Below, one piece after another: positions 4,709 to 5,400 of a stretch of DNA of 5,400 nt (position 1 is the first letter of the stretch; every line of letters starts with the position of its first letter). The notes under the pieces are model-generated. The model saw only the letters and a program-made list of their open reading frames with translations, did not search any database and was not told the DNA's origin. The position numbers were made by a program, and so were the translations under genes. The DNA comes from an uncultured Collinsella sp. (GTDB lineage: Bacteria > Actinomycetota > Coriobacteriia > Coriobacteriales > Coriobacteriaceae): NCBI GenBank assembly GCA_958407085.1, contig CATYHY010000107.1:1-5400 (forward strand). The letters run 5' to 3'.

Positions 4709-5400
4709 ATGCTTGCGGAAGATAGGCTCAACGCGATCGTGTCGATGGTGCAGCAGGCCGGCTCGGTTACCGTGCCGGAGCTTGCTGAGGCCCTGGGCGT
4801 GACGGCGTCTACCATTCGGCGCGACCTGCAGACGCTCGACCGCGCACACCGTATCGCCAAGGTACACGGAGGCGCGACGAGTCTGGAGCGCGCGCATGTG
4901 ACGCGCGACCTGACGATCGGCGAGCGCAGTGATCTCCATAACGATGACAAGGAGCGCATCTGCGCCCGTGCTGCGGCCCTGGTGGAGCCCGATAGCTTTG
5001 TGTATATCGATTCGGGCTCCACGACCCTCAAGCTCATCGAGCATCTTCCGCGCCTTGAGGGCGTCACCTATGTGACTGATTCCGTGCTTCACGCTCAGCA
5101 TCTCGCCCTGCGCGGGATGCGCACCGTTGTGCTGGGCGGCGAGCTCAAGCCCGAGACCGAGGCGCTCGTCGGCCCCGATGCCTTGGCAACTCTGGACCGC
5201 TATAACTTCAACTGCGGCTTTTGGGGTTCCAATGGCATCGCCGCCGAGCAAGGTCTCACCACACCGGATATCGAGGAAGCGCAGGTCAAGCGTGTCTCGA
5301 TGCGCCATACCGCCAAACGCTTCGTAATCTCGGACGCCAGCAAATTTGGCATGGTGGCGCCCGTCAAGTTTGCGGACTTCCGCGACGCAACGATTATTAC
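4709..5400 (+). CDS. DeoR/GlpR-family transcriptional repressor (3' end outside window)
   Basis: DeoR-family proteins repress sugar-catabolic genes and are released by a phosphorylated sugar bound in the C-terminal domain. The open frame gives 230 residues to the window end, with no stop; typical members are about 250 residues, so only the last turn of the fold is missing. The N-terminal winged helix-turn-helix is VPELAEALGVTASTIRRDLQTLDRAHRIAKVHGGA (about 22-56). The sensor domain shows YIDSGSTT (99-106), VLGGELKPETEALVGP (141-156), FWGSNGI (171-177), GLTTPDIEEAQVKR (182-195) and ISDASKFG (207-214). The GLTTPD..EA.VK pattern is common in LacR/FruR-like members, hinting at a sugar-phosphate ligand. 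GGAGG (4696-4700) lies within the end of the oxidoreductase gene, 8 nt before ATG, so the two are co-transcribed and probably coupled. Confidence 0.93.
   Translation, partial: MLAEDRLNAIVSMVQQAGSVTVPELAEALGVTASTIRRDLQTLDRAHRIAKVHGGATSLERAHVTRDLTIGERSDLHNDDKERICARAAALVEPDSFVYIDSGSTTLKLIEHLPRLEGVTYVTDSVLHAQHLALRGMRTVVLGGELKPETEALVGPDALATLDRYNFNCGFWGSNGIAAEQGLTTPDIEEAQVKRVSMRHTAKRFVISDASKFGMVAPVKFADFRDATII

Noticed and set aside
4625..5308. 227-codon open frame on the - strand opposite the DeoR regulator
   Set aside because: It is antisense to a clear DeoR protein with intact helix-turn-helix and sensor motifs.

Overview
The window holds the middle of a bacterial ribosomal-protein supercluster (S10 operon into spc operon), on the + strand. 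It then breaks off into a repeat-rich intergenic stretch and an unrelated oxidoreductase-regulator gene pair. The GC-rich coding sequence, strong GGAGG ribosome binding sites, tightly packed genes and the GGGGACAGAC-type repeats suggest a high-GC Gram-positive, most likely a gut Coriobacteriia member such as Collinsella. The genus is an inference from overall character and was not tested by a search.

Positions 1-2244 carry the end of rpsS (S19), then rplV (L22), rpsC (S3), rplP (L16), rpmC (L29) and rpsQ (S17). This is the canonical S10-operon order, with gaps of 0-16 nt and two one-base stop/start overlaps (rpsC/rplP and rplP/rpmC) that imply translational coupling. A 118-nt gap (2245-2362) at the usual S10/spc boundary contains a well-paired RNA structure and no clear promoter. 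It is followed by rplN (L14) and rplX (L24, zinc-ribbon form).

Immediately after rplX, where rplE (L5) is expected, there is a rho-independent terminator (3080-3110) and no further ribosomal gene. The 572-nt gap 3051-3622 contains, in order: the terminator; an array of degenerate short palindromic repeats with a GGGACAG-type core (about 3119-3349); a short stretch with weak hairpins (3360-3420); and an AT-richer segment (3421-3600) with ATGCG/CGCAT palindromes and GCAAA motifs repeated about once per DNA helical turn. I read the last part as the control region of the next operon.

Positions 3626-4705 encode a Gfo/Idh/MocA-family NAD(P)-dependent oxidoreductase. Three bases later, a DeoR-family sugar-responsive repressor (4709 to the window end, incomplete) begins. 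The two form one transcription unit, probably for uptake or catabolism of a sugar or polyol whose identity the sequence does not reveal. The points most worth following up are the break in the spc cluster, the palindromic repeat array at the break, the structured rpsQ-rplN leader, and the helically phased motif array upstream of the oxidoreductase.
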